Shown in pieces: positions 26,178-34,175 of a stretch of DNA of 64,000 bases (positions are counted from its first letter, which is position 1; each line of letters opens with the position of its first letter). Source of the DNA: Rhodospirillales bacterium. GTDB lineage: Bacteria > Pseudomonadota > Alphaproteobacteria > Acetobacterales > Acetobacteraceae. The notes below the pieces were generated by a model that did no database searches, was not told the origin of the DNA, and was given only the letters and a program-made list of their open reading frames with translations. Made by a program: the position numbers and the translations under genes. The stretch covers positions 19,234-83,233 of the forward strand of contig JAFKLG010000067.1 of assembly GCA_017304945.1 (NCBI GenBank), given 5' to 3'.

Positions 26178-27347
26178 ATGCTCACACGACGCTCCGCCCT
26201 TCTCGGCCTGACCACCGCCTTCGGTCTGGGCAGCGCGCGGATCGCCGTCGCCCAGGCCGCGACGGACCGCCGCTTCGTGGTGGTGATCCTGCGCGGCGCC
26301 ATGGACGGGATGGCCGCCGTGGTCCCCTATGGCGACGCGGCGCTCGCCGGCCTGCGCGGCCCGCTGGTCCCGCCGGAGCCCGGCCAGCCGGACGGATTGC
26401 TCGACCTCGGCGGCCGCTTCGGCCTGCACCCGGCGCTCGTCAACCTGCACGCGATGTATGCGGCGGGCGAGTTCGCGCCGATCCATGCGGTCGCCGGTCC
26501 CTACCGCATCCGCAGCCATTTCGAGGCGCAGGACTGCCTGGAGAGCGGTGCCGACCACCGCATGACCAGCGGCTGGCTGAACCGTGTCGTCGCCGCGCTG
26601 GGGCCGACGCCCGAGTCGGAGGCGCTGGCGATCGGCGTCACCGTGCCCCTGCTGTTGCGCGGTGGGGCGGAGGTCGGCACCTGGGCGCCGCACGGGCCGG
26701 CCACCCCCACGACGGACCTCTACGCCCGCATTGCGGCGCTGAACGCGCCTGATCCGGTCACCGGCACCGCGATCACGGAGGGGCTGCGCGCCCGCGGCTT
26801 CAGCGACGCCGTGCTGCAGGGCGTGCCGGCGGAGCGGAACCGCTTCGCCTTCCCGGCGCTCGCGGCCGCGGCCGGAACGCTGCTCGCCACCGCGGACGGG
26901 CCGCGCATCGCCGCGCTGGAGCTCGATGGCTGGGACACGCATGCAGCCCAGGCTGCGCGCGTGACGGGCCCGCTGCGGCAGCTCGACGCGGGGATGGCGG
27001 CGCTGAAGACGAGCCTCGGGCCGATCTGGGCGCGGACCACGGTGCTGGTGATGACCGAGTTCGGCCGCACCGCCCGCATCAACGGCACCGGCGGCACCGA
27101 TCACGGCACCGCCGGGGTCGCCTTCCTGCTCGGTGGCGCGGTGGCCGGCGGCCGGGTGCTTGGCACCTGGCCGGGCCTCGGGCCGGGCCAGTTGTTCGAG
27201 GACCGCGACCTGGCGCCCACCACCGACCTGCGTTCCGTCGCCAAGGGCGCGCTGGTGGCGCAATTCGACCTCGGCGCGCCGGCGCTGGAGCGGATCTTTC
27301 CCGGCAGCGCCGGGGTGGCGCCGATGGCCGGGCTGCTGCGCGTCTGA
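26178..27347 (+). CDS. DUF1501 family protein, Tat-exported
   Basis: 389 residues. The N-terminus TRRSALLGLTTAFGLG...AVAQA looks like a twin-arginine signal peptide. The body has the alkaline-phosphatase-like fold pattern of DUF1501: VVVILRGAMDGMAAVVPYGD, RSHFEAQDCLESG, LELDGWDTHA, and VMTEFGRTARINGTGGTDHGT with clustered Asp/His metal-ligand candidates. Likely a periplasmic sulfatase/phosphatase-fold hydrolase working with the DUF1800 protein. Substrate unknown. Confidence 0.85.
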   Translation: MLTRRSALLGLTTAFGLGSARIAVAQAATDRRFVVVILRGAMDGMAAVVPYGDAALAGLRGPLVPPEPGQPDGLLDLGGRFGLHPALVNLHAMYAAGEFAPIHAVAGPYRIRSHFEAQDCLESGADHRMTSGWLNRVVAALGPTPESEALAIGVTVPLLLRGGAEVGTWAPHGPATPTTDLYARIAALNAPDPVTGTAITEGLRARGFSDAVLQGVPAERNRFAFPALAAAAGTLLATADGPRIAALELDGWDTHAAQAARVTGPLRQLDAGMAALKTSLGPIWARTTVLVMTEFGRTARINGTGGTDHGTAGVAFLLGGAVAGGRVLGTWPGLGPGQLFEDRDLAPTTDLRSVAKGALVAQFDLGAPALERIFPGSAGVAPMAGLLRV

Positions 27348-27396
27348 GCGGCGGGACGGACGGCGCGGCGCATTCCGCTCCGACCGCGGCCCGCCG

Positions 27397-28980
27397 TCAG
27401 GTCGGGCGCGGCATGGCGGGGACCGCTTGCGCCGCCGGACGGGCCGACCAGGCGCCACCGGCGATCGAGGCAGCCACGGTCAGCCCGTAGGCGACCAGCG
27501 CCACCGCGATCGCCGCGAACACCGCCCACAGCCCGGCGCCGGAGCGCAACGCCAGTGCGGCGCCCGCCACCGCGACTGCCAGCCGCACGAACTGGCCCAG
27601 CACCGGCCACAGCATGCGCCCCGCCCCCTGGGAAGCGAAGTACAGCACCAGGCCGAGGCCGAAGAATCCATAGAACGGGCCGACCAGGCGCAGGTACAGA
27701 CTGCCGGTCGCCAGCATCGCCGGATCGGTGTCGAACAGCGCGAGCCAGGCGACCGGGTGCAGCGCCGCGAGCACGCCGATCGTCTCGGTCACGGCAAAGC
27801 CCAACCCCGCCCCGATCCAGGCGGCCCGCAGCGCGCGCTCCGGCTGGCCGGCGCCCATATTTGTGCCGACCACCGCCACCAGCGGCGCACCGATGCCGAA
27901 CGAAAGCGGGACCAGCAGGTATTCCAGCCGCGAGCCCGTGCCGAAGCCGGCCAGCGCGGCCGACCCGAACGTGCCCACCATGCCGGTGGTCGCCATGATG
28001 GTCAGGTTGGTCTGGAACGAGCTGAGCGAGGCGATGCCGCCCACGCGCAGGATCGCGGTGAACAGCCGGCGCTCCAGCGGGACGCCGAACAGGCGCGGCC
28101 GCACCACGCTGCGGCCCGACCAGAGATACCAGGCCAGGATCGCGGTGCCGACGACGTAATAGGTGACCAGGGCGGTGGCGCCGCCGGCCACGCCGAGGCC
28201 GGGAAACGGGCCGATCCCGAAGATCAGGCAGGGCGAGAGCGGGATCAGGAACAGCGCGCCGCCGCAGATCACCGCCGCCGGCACCATCATGTTGCCGGTG
28301 CCGCGCAGCGCGCTGGCGAGTGCGTTCATCACCCAGAGCAGCACGGAGCCGGCGAACACCACGTTGGAATAGGCGAGCGCCGCATCGAGCGCCGCCCCAT
28401 GCGCGCCGAGGCTGCGGTACAGCGCCGGCCCGAACCCCAGCACGAGCGCGGAGCACAGGAGGCCGAGCAGGCCGTTGATGACGATGGCATGGGTGACGAG
28501 GGCGGTGGCGTCGTCGCGTCGGCCGCCGCCCAGGGCGCGCGCGATGGAGGAGGAGATGCCGCCGCCCATGGCGCCGCCGGAGATCATCTGGGTCAGCATG
28601 ACGCCGGGGAACACCACGGCGACGCCGGCGAGGGCATCGGTGCCGAGATGGCCGATGAAGTAGGTTTCGATCAGCCCGGTCGCCGATTGCGCCAGCATCA
28701 GCACGACGTTGGGGGCGGCGAGGCGCAGCAGCAGCGGCACGAGCGGCGCTTCGAGCAGGGCGCGGGTGCGGGCATCCATCTCCCGCCGCGGATCCCGCAC
28801 GCCGGAATGCGGGTCTCGGAGCCCATCCCGCGAGGGCAGCCCGTCCCGCGAGGCAAGCCCGTCCCGCGAGGCAAGCCCGGCCGGCGAGGCAAGCCCGTCC
28901 CGTGAGGCCTGGACATCTTCACGAGGTTCAGACCGACCGGTCATCTTGGTCGCGGACGCGGACGGGGCGGGCGGGGTCAT
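27397..28980 (-). CDS. MATE-family efflux transporter with repeat-encoded N-terminal extension
   Basis: From residue 68 on this is a normal MATE protein of 460 residues with twelve membrane segments (LVPLLLRLAAPNVVLMLAQSATGLI; MGGGISSSIARALG; VGTNMGAGQPERALRAAW in the second half). These export drugs or metabolites using Na+ or H+. The first 67 residues are hydrophilic and repetitive (GLASRD-type hexapeptides), encoded by an 18-bp tandem repeat. The ATG at 28980 has GGAG eight bases upstream and sits 13 bp after the TetR gene; the ATG at 28779 has only an adjacent GGGAG. I favour the long form. The upstream TetR gene probably controls it. Confidence 0.85.
   Translation of the reverse strand: MTPPAPSASATKMTGRSEPREDVQASRDGLASPAGLASRDGLASRDGLPSRDGLRDPHSGVRDPRREMDARTRALLEAPLVPLLLRLAAPNVVLMLAQSATGLIETYFIGHLGTDALAGVAVVFPGVMLTQMISGGAMGGGISSSIARALGGGRRDDATALVTHAIVINGLLGLLCSALVLGFGPALYRSLGAHGAALDAALAYSNVVFAGSVLLWVMNALASALRGTGNMMVPAAVICGGALFLIPLSPCLIFGIGPFPGLGVAGGATALVTYYVVGTAILAWYLWSGRSVVRPRLFGVPLERRLFTAILRVGGIASLSSFQTNLTIMATTGMVGTFGSAALAGFGTGSRLEYLLVPLSFGIGAPLVAVVGTNMGAGQPERALRAAWIGAGLGFAVTETIGVLAALHPVAWLALFDTDPAMLATGSLYLRLVGPFYGFFGLGLVLYFASQGAGRMLWPVLGQFVRLAVAVAGAALALRSGAGLWAVFAAIAVALVAYGLTVAASIAGGAWSARPAAQAVPAMPRPT
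28819..28909. repeat. 18-bp tandem repeat at the 5' end of the MATE gene
   Basis: Five imperfect copies of GCAAGCCCGTCCCGCGAG. The unit length is a multiple of three and the frame stays open, so each copy adds one hexapeptide (GLASRD-like) to the N-terminus. Confidence 0.8.
28931..28942. promoter_or_regulatory. Candidate TetR operator inside the MATE 5' coding end
   Basis: GACCG-AC-CGGTC, a perfect inverted repeat, embedded in a longer stretch (CAGACCGACCGGTCAT then TTGGT) that is repeated in inverse orientation at 29800-29820 before the tetR start. It lies about 40 bp inside the long MATE reading frame. Confidence 0.45.
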
Positions 28981-28993
28981 TGGTGCGACTCCT

Positions 28994-29794
28994 TCAGACC
29001 AGCAGCCGGGTGAAGACGATGCGGTGGAAGCGATGCAGCGCGGTCGGATCCTGGTCGACCTTGCTGCGCAGCACGGCGCCCTCGAACGCGTCGATCAGGA
29101 AGGCGGCGAGGCTCTCCGGATCGTCGTCGGTCCGGAGCGACCCATCCTGCTGGGCCTCGCGGATGCAGGTGGCGAGCAGGCGGGTCCAGGCGGCGTAGAC
29201 GAGGTCGAGGCGGTCACGCACCAGCCGCGACTGGCCGGCGAGTTCGGCGGCGAAGTTGCCGATCATGCAGCCACGGCCGAACGCACGGCCGCCCCCCGCA
29301 GGCATGGCACTGCGAGGCTCGCCGCCGCCCGCCGCGAGGGTGGGACCGCGAAGTTCGCTGCCGCCTGCCGCGAGGGTGGGACCGCGAAGTTCGCCGCCGC
29401 CTGCCGCAGAGGCGGGAGCGCGAAGTTCGCCACCGCCGCTTCCGCGAAGTTCGCTGCCGCCTGCCGCGAGGGCGGGATCGCGAAGTTCGACGCCGCCGCT
29501 CCGAGCGGCGATGCCGGCTCCGGTCTTACCGTCGAAATAGGCGCGCAGCCGTTCGAGCGGCGGGCGCGTCTCGTCGCTCAACACGCGCTGGGCGCGGGAG
29601 AGACGATCTTCCCAATAGCGGCCCAGCACCTCGGCGCCGAACTGCTCCTTGCTCTCGAAATGATTGTAGAACGAGCCCTTGGGCACCTGCGCGGCGTCGG
29701 TGATCTCCTGCACGCCGCAGCCATTGAAGCCTTGGCTGTGCAGGACTCGGAGCCCGGTTGCGATCAGATGCTGGCGCATGTCCTGGCGTCGCAT
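28994..29794 (-). CDS. TetR-family regulator with an in-frame repeat insertion
   Basis: The N-terminal helix-turn-helix (GLRVLHSQGFNGCGVQEITDAAQVPKGSFYNHFESKEQF) is a textbook TetR domain. The ligand domain resembles the AcuR-like group (GCMIGNFAAELAGQS...VRDRLDLVYAAW). Between YFDGK and RGCMIGN a stretch of about 75 residues of Gly/Ala/Arg-rich repeats (LAAGGSELRGPT-like) replaces a normal loop of about ten. I prefer the ATG at 29794 because the palindromic operator at 29806 then lies just upstream; an ATG at 29827 would put it in the coding region. It is 13 bp ahead of the MATE gene, its probable target. It may be functional or degraded by the insert. Confidence 0.8.
   Translation of the reverse strand: MRRQDMRQHLIATGLRVLHSQGFNGCGVQEITDAAQVPKGSFYNHFESKEQFGAEVLGRYWEDRLSRAQRVLSDETRPPLERLRAYFDGKTGAGIAARSGGVELRDPALAAGGSELRGSGGGELRAPASAAGGGELRGPTLAAGGSELRGPTLAAGGGEPRSAMPAGGGRAFGRGCMIGNFAAELAGQSRLVRDRLDLVYAAWTRLLATCIREAQQDGSLRTDDDPESLAAFLIDAFEGAVLRSKVDQDPTALHRFHRIVFTRLLV
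29306..29510. repeat. 36-bp tandem repeat expansion inside the tetR gene
   Basis: About five imperfect copies of a unit starting GCGAAGTTCGCTGCCGCCTG. All spacings keep the frame; each copy encodes a dodecapeptide like LAAGGSELRGPT on the minus strand. Confidence 0.85.
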
Positions 29795-29805
29795 CCAACC
29801 AATAT

Positions 29806-29817
29806 GACCGGTCGGTC
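29806..29817. promoter_or_regulatory. Candidate TetR autoregulatory operator
   Basis: GACCGGTCGGTC, a perfect inverted repeat (GACCG-N2-CGGTC on the other strand), ends 12 bp before the preferred tetR start codon. The same 12-mer occurs in the MATE gene start. Confidence 0.55.
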
Positions 29818-29948
29818 TGGACTCCACAACCCCAGCGCGCTCGGCCGCGCCCGGCGCCGAGGGCGGGTGAACCGTCTGAGGTCACGCCGCGCGGCAACTA
29901 CCCCGCCGCGGCTCCCGCAGCGCCGGCAGTCCCGGTCGCTCCCGCAGG

Positions 29949-30022
29949 GCGCCGACGACTAGCGTGCGCGCCAACGACCTACGTGGGCGGCGACGACCTA
30001 GGGGTGGGCGCCGACGACCTAC
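29949..30022. repeat. Short tandem repeat at the 3' end of the DUF3501 gene
   Basis: Three to four imperfect copies of a roughly 21-bp unit containing GCGCCGACGACCTA. The last copy reaches the DUF3501 stop codon. The remaining gap to tetR holds no gene. Confidence 0.65.
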
Positions 30023-30609
30023 CCGAAATCCCGCGCCAGTTCCTCGCGCACCGGCATCGGCACCGTCGCCATGTGGCCATAGGCGGGGTGGTCGAAGCCC
30101 AGCACCACCTCGGTGCCGGGATGCGAGAACGCGGCAATCTGCGCCATCGTGAAAGGCAGATGCACGAACTGCACCGAGGACGCCTTGCCGTCGGCCGTCG
30201 TGCGGTCCTGGTCGGCTTCCGGCACGCCGCGGATCACCTCGCTGCCGACGCGCAGGAACACGTGCTCCTCGATCGCGCCCATGCTGCCGAGGACGCGCTT
30301 GCGCCGGATCGGGTCGTCGACCTCGATCATGAAGGTGGCGACCAGTTCCTCGCCGTTCGGGATCAGCGGGTTGTACGCCTCCAGCTCGCCCGCGACCTGC
30401 TCCTCGCCGCCCTTCTCGATGTGGATCATCTCCTGCACCTGGAGCCACATCGTCTCCCAGTTCTCGAAGTAGAAGGTGACGTAGGGACCCACCTCCACCC
30501 GCCGGTTGCGCTTGCGGGCGGCAACGCGGCGGCGGGACTCGGCGCGGACCTTCGCGTACTCCGCCATCGGCAGGATGTCGGAGGGAGCCAAAGCGTGCTT
30601 GTTCGGCAT
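30019..30609 (-). CDS. DUF3501 family protein
   Basis: 196 residues. Family features are the opening ALAPSDILPMAEYAKVRAESRRRV, VGPYVTFYFENWETMWLQVQEMIHIEKG and YNPLIPNGEELVATFMIEVDD. DUF3501 is found almost only next to rubrerythrin and a two-cluster Fe-S oxidoreductase, as here, so it should serve the same oxidative-stress electron pathway; the chemistry is unknown. The start ATG has GGAGG seven bases upstream and lies 14 bp after the Fe-S gene. Confidence 0.88.
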   Translation of the reverse strand: MPNKHALAPSDILPMAEYAKVRAESRRRVAARKRNRRVEVGPYVTFYFENWETMWLQVQEMIHIEKGGEEQVAGELEAYNPLIPNGEELVATFMIEVDDPIRRKRVLGSMGAIEEHVFLRVGSEVIRGVPEADQDRTTADGKASSVQFVHLPFTMAQIAAFSHPGTEVVLGFDHPAYGHMATVPMPVREELARDFG

Positions 30610-30623
30610 GACGAAGCCTCCGC

Positions 30624-31961
30624 TCAGGCGAGCCCGTAGGCCCGCGCGAACAACTGGATCGGGTGTGTCACCAAGGTGGGCACGGGCGCGTCGCCGCCAA
30701 GCTTCTCGATGCCCTGGGCGATGTGCACGCCAGCCAGCGGGCACTCGGAGGTGACGAATCCGGCCCCGGCATCCCGCGCCTGGCGGGCCACCGGCCGACC
30801 GACCTTCAGCGCGGTCGGGAAATGCTCCTGCTTGAAGCCCCAGGAGCCGCCATGGCCGGAGCAGCGCTCGATCACCTTCACCTGCGCCTCGGGGAGCAGG
30901 CGCAGCATCTCGGCCGCCTTCTGGCCCATGTTCTGCGCCCGCGCGTGGCAGGCCATGTGCACCGTCATCGGCCCCTCGGCCTTGTCGAGGCCGGGCGCGA
31001 GCCCCTCCTTGCGGGCGATGTCCACCACGTATTCGGCAACGTCGAAGGTGGCGCGCGCCAGGTTGGCGACGTCCGGGTCGTCCGGCACGATCAGCGGCCA
31101 CTCGAACTTCAGCATCAGCGCGCAGGACGGCACCAGCGCGATCACGTCATAGCCCTTGGCGATCCACGCCTTCATGCCCTGGGCGACGGTGCGTGCCTGG
31201 CCGGCGACGTCGGCGAGCCGGCCCTGTTCCAGCAGCGGCATGCCGCAGCAGCCGGGATACACGACCTCCGTCTCGACGCCGTTCCGCGCCAGCACCGCGC
31301 GGGTCGCGAGCCCGACCTCGGGCTGGTTGAAGTTGCCGAAACACGTCGCGTAGATCACCGCCTTGCGGCCGAAGGCCGGCGCCTCGCGATTCAGCTCCGG
31401 CGTCTCGGCCGCGCGGTTCACCAGCGTCTGGCTGGCATAGGTCGGCAGCTCCGCCTCGGGATGCAGCGCGGCCTGGCGGCGCAGGATCGGCCCGACCGTC
31501 GTGTTGTCCCGCCGCGTCGCCCAGTTCGCGAGCGGCGCCACCATGGTCGCCAGCCGGCCGTTGCGGTCGGTCGCCGCGAGCTCCCGGTCGGCAAAGGAGA
31601 GCTTGGCCTCGGCCGCCTCCATCGCGCGGTAGCGCAGCATCAGATGCGGGAAATCGAGGTCGAACTCGTGCGGCGGCACGTACGGGCACTTCGTCATGAA
31701 GCACATGTCGCAGAGCGTGCAGGCGTCCACGACCGACTTGAAGTCCTTGCTGTCCACGCCGTCGAGTTCCTGGGTCGACGATTCGTCGACCAGGTCGAAC
31801 AGGCGCGGGAAACTGTCGCACAGGTTGAAGCAGCGCCGGCAGCCGTGACAGATGTCGAACACCCGGCGCAGCTCGCGGTCGATCTCGACCGGATCGACGA
31901 AGCCCGGATCCTGCCAGGCAATGGGATGCCGTGTCGGCGCCTCCAGGCTGCCTTCTCTCAT
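30624..31961 (-). CDS. Fe-S oxidoreductase with two 4Fe-4S sites and two CCG domains
   Basis: 445 residues. Near the N-terminus are CHGCRRCFNLC and CTLCDMCFMTKCPY, two ferredoxin-like 4Fe-4S motifs. The C-terminal half has two cysteine-rich CCG domains (YPGCCGMPLLEQG; CSGHGGSWGFK, the second with Cys-x-Gly-His replacing CCG). The layout resembles GlpC and heterodisulfide reductase subunit D. It probably passes electrons to rubrerythrin encoded just upstream, or takes them from a quinol or donor protein. The operon order is rubrerythrin, this gene, DUF3501. Confidence 0.88.
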   Translation of the reverse strand: MREGSLEAPTRHPIAWQDPGFVDPVEIDRELRRVFDICHGCRRCFNLCDSFPRLFDLVDESSTQELDGVDSKDFKSVVDACTLCDMCFMTKCPYVPPHEFDLDFPHLMLRYRAMEAAEAKLSFADRELAATDRNGRLATMVAPLANWATRRDNTTVGPILRRQAALHPEAELPTYASQTLVNRAAETPELNREAPAFGRKAVIYATCFGNFNQPEVGLATRAVLARNGVETEVVYPGCCGMPLLEQGRLADVAGQARTVAQGMKAWIAKGYDVIALVPSCALMLKFEWPLIVPDDPDVANLARATFDVAEYVVDIARKEGLAPGLDKAEGPMTVHMACHARAQNMGQKAAEMLRLLPEAQVKVIERCSGHGGSWGFKQEHFPTALKVGRPVARQARDAGAGFVTSECPLAGVHIAQGIEKLGGDAPVPTLVTHPIQLFARAYGLA

Positions 31962-31988
31962 GAGGGTCTTCTGCTCCCGGAAGGAAAC

Positions 31989-32012
31989 CCCCTCCCCGGC
32001 AGGAGAGGGGGC
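31989..32012. repeat. Single REP-like palindrome
   Basis: CCCCCTCCCC-GGCA-GGAGAGGGGG, between the rubrerythrin stop and the Fe-S oxidoreductase start; same family as the 20.8-kb cluster. It could fold in the operon mRNA and set the ratio of the two products. Confidence 0.7.
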
Positions 32013-32021
32013 GTCGACGGA

Positions 32022-32441
32022 TCAGGCGAGCTCGTTCAGCGCCTTCTGGAACCGGCCGGCATGCGAACGTTCGGCCTTGGCCAGCGTCTCGAACCAGTCG
32101 GCGATTTCCTCGAAGCCTTCCTCGCGCGCGGTGCGCGCCATGCCCGGATACATGTCGGTGTATTCGTGCGTCTCACCGGCGACCGCGGCGGCCAGGTTGT
32201 TGTTGGTGCTGCCGATCGGCAGGCCGGTGGCCGGATCGCCGACCGCTTCCAGGAACTCGAGGTGGCCATGAGCGTGGCCGGTCTCGCCTTCCGCGGTGGA
32301 GCGGAACACGGCGGCCACGTCGTTGTAGCCCTCGACGTCCGCCTTCTGGGCGAAATACAGGTAGCGCCGGTTCGCCTGCGACTCGCCGGCGAATGCGGCC
32401 TTCAGGTTGTCCTCGGTCTTGCTTCCTTTGAGCGCCGCCAT
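32022..32441 (-). CDS. Rubrerythrin (diiron domain only)
   Basis: 139 residues of four-helix ferritin-like bundle with the ligand series E (AFAGESQANRRY), E..H (AEGETGHAHGH), E (VAGETHEY) and E..H (KAERSHAGRF). The C-terminal rubredoxin domain of classical rubrerythrin is absent. It reduces hydrogen peroxide at a diiron site and needs an outside electron donor, plausibly the adjacent Fe-S protein. AAAGGA six bases before the ATG gives a good ribosome site. First gene of the operon. Confidence 0.93.
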   Translation of the reverse strand: MAALKGSKTEDNLKAAFAGESQANRRYLYFAQKADVEGYNDVAAVFRSTAEGETGHAHGHLEFLEAVGDPATGLPIGSTNNNLAAAVAGETHEYTDMYPGMARTAREEGFEEIADWFETLAKAERSHAGRFQKALNELA

Positions 32442-32690
32442 GGCTAATCCTTTCAGCTTCTCTGACGATGGTTGACCGGTGACCCGGCCGCGCGGCCTGG
32501 CGCGTCCAGACCCCCCGTTTCCCCAACGTCCGGCAGGTTAGGCCAATCATCGAGTGGATTGAAGTTCGCCGCTTGATGATATTTTTCGATCGTTCCGTCC
32601 CACGGCAGCGATCCAGGCGTGTCCCGCCCGCACCCAGGCGCCCAGCGGCCAGCCTTCCCCGGTGGCCAACGTTCCCCCGGAGCCGCTTCG

Positions 32691-33401
32691 TCAGGGACGG
32701 AGGGGCGCCTGTTCATCGCCGGCCGCCGACCACCCGCAGGCCGCGAGGGCCGCCCGCATGTGCGCCGGCGGCGGCGCGGTCGCGGCGACCGGCGGATCGA
32801 GGCGCAGATGGATCGCGCGGGCGAGCAGGTGCAGCGGTCCGGGGCCGCCGCCATACACCGGATCGCCCAGGACCGGGCACCCGAGTGTGGCGCAGTGGAC
32901 GCGCACCTGGTGGGTGCGGCCGGTGTGCGGATGCAGTTCGAGCCAAGCGATGCCGTCGCCCACGCCGCGCAGCCGCCAATCGGTCACCGCCGCCTGGCCG
33001 GCGGGGTCGACCTGCATGCGCCAGCCCGCCTGCGTGCTGATCCGTTGCAGCGGCGCGTCGACCGTGCCCCGGTCCTGGGCGGGGCGGCCGCGCACGACCG
33101 CCCAATACGTCTTGCCCGCCCGCCCGGCCGCGAATTCCTGCTGGGCCGCGATCAGCGCGGCACGACGCAGCGCCACCACCAGGCAGCCGGCGGTGTCCGC
33201 ATCCAGCCGATGCGCGAGCCACGGCCCGTCCTTCCGGCGGGACAGCAGCGGAAACCAGTCCTCGACGTTGGCGCCGCCGCGCGGGCCGGGATGCACCGGC
33301 AGGCCGGCCGGCTTGTCCAGCACGACGAACCGCGGGTCCTGGAACAGGATCGGGGGCAGCGGCCGCATCCCGCCAGGCAGGGCCGCCGCGCCCACGCCCA
33401 C
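32691..33401 (-). CDS. RluA-family RNA pseudouridine synthase
   Basis: 236 residues with LDKPAGLPVHPG, the catalytic AHRLDADTAG (Asp), and HPHTGRTHQVRVH: the RluA core without an S4 domain. It isomerises uridine in rRNA or tRNA; which site cannot be told. The annotated start is GTG 33401, directly after the ABC permease stop; an ATG at 33368 fits the family start as well. Confidence 0.88.
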   Translation of the reverse strand: MGVGAAALPGGMRPLPPILFQDPRFVVLDKPAGLPVHPGPRGGANVEDWFPLLSRRKDGPWLAHRLDADTAGCLVVALRRAALIAAQQEFAAGRAGKTYWAVVRGRPAQDRGTVDAPLQRISTQAGWRMQVDPAGQAAVTDWRLRGVGDGIAWLELHPHTGRTHQVRVHCATLGCPVLGDPVYGGGPGPLHLLARAIHLRLDPPVAATAPPPAHMRAALAACGWSAAGDEQAPLRP

Positions 33402-34175
33402 TTACGCGGCGTCGCCGCGCCGGCGCAGCAGCACCCGGCCCAGCCAGCCCAGCCCGGCATTGATGGCGATGCCGGCGAGCGAGAGCAGCACCAGGGCGGC
33501 GAACATGCGGGCGATTTCCAGCCGGTAGCCGGCCTCCAGGATGCGGTAGGCGAGGCCGGAGGCGAAACCGCCGGAGCCGGCGACGAATTCCGCGACCACC
33601 GCCCCCACCAAGGCGAGCCCGCCCGAGATGCGCAGGCCGGTCAGGAAATGCGGCAGCGCCGCGGGCAGCCGCAGCAGCGTCATGGTGCGCCAGCGGCTCG
33701 CCCCGTAGAGGCGGAACAGGTCGCCCAGTTCCGGTGCCGCGGCAGCCAGGCCGCTCGCCGTGTTGGCGAACACCGGGAAGAACGCGACGATCGTCGCGCA
33801 GACCACCAGCGCCGCGAACGGATTGCCGACCCAGACGATGATCAGCGGCGCGATCGCGACGATCGGCGTGACCTGCAGCACCACCGCCCAGGGCTGGATC
33901 GCCGCCTGGGCGAGCCGGCTCGCCGCCATGGCGATGGCGAGCGCCGCGCCCAGCACGGCGGCGACCGCGAGCGCGACGAAGGTCACCAGCAGGGTGGAGG
34001 CGAGCGAGCGCAGCAGCCCGATCGGATCGGCGAGGAACGCGGCGACGATCGCGATCGGGCCGGGGACAAGGTAGACGGGCACGTGGAAGGCGCGCACGGC
34101 GCCCTCCCACACCGCCAGCGCGAGCAGGCCGAACAGCAGCGGCGAGGCGCGCATGGCGAGCGACGCGTCTTTCAT
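33402..34175 (-). CDS. ABC transporter permease (ThiX/SsuC/TauC type)
   Basis: 257 residues with six membrane segments and the BPD_transp_1 EAA loop (APELGDLFRLYGASRWRTMTLLRLPAALPHFLTGLR). The inner-membrane channel of the three-gene transporter at 33.4-36.1 kb. Start ATG overlaps the ATPase stop (ATGA). Confidence 0.9.
   Translation of the reverse strand: MKDASLAMRASPLLFGLLALAVWEGAVRAFHVPVYLVPGPIAIVAAFLADPIGLLRSLASTLLVTFVALAVAAVLGAALAIAMAASRLAQAAIQPWAVVLQVTPIVAIAPLIIVWVGNPFAALVVCATIVAFFPVFANTASGLAAAAPELGDLFRLYGASRWRTMTLLRLPAALPHFLTGLRISGGLALVGAVVAEFVAGSGGFASGLAYRILEAGYRLEIARMFAALVLLSLAGIAINAGLGWLGRVLLRRRGDAA

Noticed and set aside
29306..29510. CRISPR-like periodic array
   Set aside because: Units are contiguous with no unique spacers, no cas genes, and the array is in frame within tetR.
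32544..32561. CAATC-N8-GATTG inverted repeat before rubrerythrin as an operator
   Set aside because: Short arms and no match to a known redox or iron regulator site; kept only as a note.
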